The notes below the pieces were generated by a model that saw only the letters and a program-made list of their open reading frames with translations, searched no databases and was not told the origin of the DNA. Positions 52,949 through 53,686 of a stretch of 53,686 nt of DNA are shown here, one piece after another. The position numbers and the translations under genes were made by a program. The stretch's first letter is position 1; each line of letters opens with the position of its first letter. Source of the DNA: Flavobacteriales bacterium (GTDB lineage: Bacteria > Bacteroidota > Bacteroidia > Flavobacteriales_D > Crocinitomicaceae); NCBI GenBank assembly GCA_013373595.1, contig JABXHO010000051.1:1-53686 (forward strand), in the 5' to 3' direction.

Positions 52949-53530
52949 ATGTTATTAGCATCGAAACACCTGAATATAACCATGGGAGTGGACATTCACA
53001 TGGTGACCATTCCTCCATCTCCGGCACCAGTGCCGATGCCCCATCCGTTCGTGGGTATTATCATGGACCCTTTCGACTACCTTCCACTGGTCGGAACAAT
53101 GGTTCATGTCAACAAACAGAAGAGATCGAATGCAGGTACTATGGCAACGCTTGGAACCGTGAAGCATATCCCAATGGGAGCAGGATTTCACCCAGGTTTT
53201 ATGCCAATGATTGCTCACGAAGGAATTCAGTTCTTTGGTAGTATGACTGTAAAATCGGATGGTACTTTCTTCAGCGGTGCAACATTTAATTTAATGACGT
53301 GTAGTTGTGTGGGGATTCCTCTAGGATCTCCAGAAAAGTACTTACCAACAACCACATCTATTCCTATTCCTGCTGGACTGCCTGTAATGGTCGGAGGACC
53401 TCAGGTGCCAGATATTCAAGGGATAATCATGAAGATGATGATGTCTGGAGCGTTGAAATTCTTACTAAAGAAAGCTGGTAAACTCTTCAAAAAAGTGAAA
53501 TCCAAATTGAAAAGAGGCTGTGGCTGCTAA
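52949..53530 (+). CDS. PAAR-like spike tip protein
   Basis: A 193-residue protein resembling the PAAR-like N-terminal domain of Rhs-type T6SS effectors, the sharp tip that sits on VgrG. Hydrophobic and Pro/Gly-rich throughout, with VTIPPSPAPVPMPHPFVG and a second half with LMTCSCVGIPLGSPEKYLP and PIPIPAGLPVMVGG that mirror the PAAR beta-repeats. The last 40 residues are Lys-rich with amphipathic character (GALKFLLKKAGKLFKKVKSK) and end in Cys-Gly-Cys, which is unusual. It lies 7 bp after the TPR gene and 28 bp before the Rhs gene. Confidence 0.78.
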   Translation: MLLASKHLNITMGVDIHMVTIPPSPAPVPMPHPFVGIIMDPFDYLPLVGTMVHVNKQKRSNAGTMATLGTVKHIPMGAGFHPGFMPMIAHEGIQFFGSMTVKSDGTFFSGATFNLMTCSCVGIPLGSPEKYLPTTTSIPIPAGLPVMVGGPQVPDIQGIIMKMMMSGALKFLLKKAGKLFKKVKSKLKRGCGC

Positions 53531-53558
53531 CTTATTCACGTATTTAAAACTCTGAAGC

Positions 53559-53686
53559 ATGCTAAGTTTAATCACCGGCGAATCGGTATTCCACGATATA
53601 GATTTTCGTTTGAATGGTCCCATAGGATTGGAATGGACACGAAATTACTTCACGTTCATTGATCGCAAGACAATGATGGGAGAGAA
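53559..53686 (+). CDS. Rhs-type effector, N-terminal fragment (cut by window end)
   Basis: Only the first 42 residues are inside the window; the gene continues past it. The start MLSLITGESVFHDIDFRLNG followed by PIGLEWTRNYFTF matches the opening of Rhs/YD-repeat proteins (DUF6531 type, 'I-x-G-x-x-V ... D-F-x-L-x-G-P ... L-x-W-x-R-x-Y'). Being immediately after the PAAR-like gene it is the likely cargo effector of this VgrG; the toxin tip and immunity gene would be beyond the window. Confidence 0.85.
   Translation, partial: MLSLITGESVFHDIDFRLNGPIGLEWTRNYFTFIDRKTMMGE

Noticed and set aside
32869-53686. Missing TssJ, TssL, TssM and TssA as evidence of a broken T6SS
   Set aside because: These are naturally absent from subtype iii systems, which use TssN/O/P/Q/R.
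1-53686. tRNA or rRNA genes
   Set aside because: No cloverleaf-like or rRNA-like sequence was recognised anywhere in the window.

Overview
The window comes from a Bacteroidota chromosome, most likely a member of the Flavobacteriales (a Fluviicola/Crocinitomicaceae-like organism is my best guess; no rRNA is present to settle it). The signs are TAnnTTTG-type -7 promoter elements, almost no Shine-Dalgarno sequences, many 'Cys' lipoproteins and secreted proteins, a C-terminal T9SS sorting domain, a GH92 mannosidase, a 7TMR-DISM/SpoIIE protein, and a type VI secretion system of subtype iii, which is restricted to this phylum.

Layout. Positions 1-5 kb: a secreted von Willebrand A protein, a small lipoprotein and a GH92 alpha-mannosidase. 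4.9-8.2 kb (minus): an operon of a PfkB sugar kinase, a DUF349 coiled-coil protein and a membrane protein. 8.4-12.9 kb (plus): AsmA-family protein and a secreted protein of unknown function. 12.9-16.1 kb (minus): a cassette resembling the Bacillus sdpABC cannibalism-toxin operon (SdpC-like lipoprotein pre-toxin, SdpA, SdpB) plus a small DUF3784-like membrane protein that is a candidate immunity factor. 16.2-22.7 kb: a 1145-residue outer-membrane protein, a 7TMR-DISM/SpoIIE phosphatase and an Ppx/GppA phosphatase. 22.7-27.5 kb: a truncated IS1595-like protein lacking the DDE core, the GTPases Der and Era, and a basic secreted protein. 27.5-32.5 kb: membrane protein, oligopeptidase B-like lipoprotein, a stand-alone LytTR protein and a T9SS-secreted PKD protein.

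32.8 kb to the end is a T6SSiii locus. Sheath genes tssC and tssB run leftward. Diverging from them are tssE, tssF, clpV (tssH), tssG, tssN, tssK, tssO, tssQ-like, tssP-like (PKD), tssR, an unrecognised two-winged-helix/TM protein, hcp (tssD), vgrG (tssI), a TPR protein, a PAAR-like protein and the first 42 codons of an Rhs-type effector that is cut by the window end. The TssJLM membrane complex is absent, as expected for this subtype; TssN/O/P/Q/R replace it.

The most novel signals are: (i) a sharply bounded 20-bp intergenic repeat, CATTTCCTAGGATTTGGCAA, in nine copies, all in the first 27.6 kb, three of which surround the catalytically gutted IS1595-like gene in a layout reminiscent of REP/RAYT pairs; (ii) the Sdp-like bacteriocin cassette in a Bacteroidota genome, with reordered genes and a toxin segment lacking cysteines; and (iii) the unknown protein in the T6SS operon between tssR and hcp. 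All functional statements are from reading the sequence; no database search was possible.
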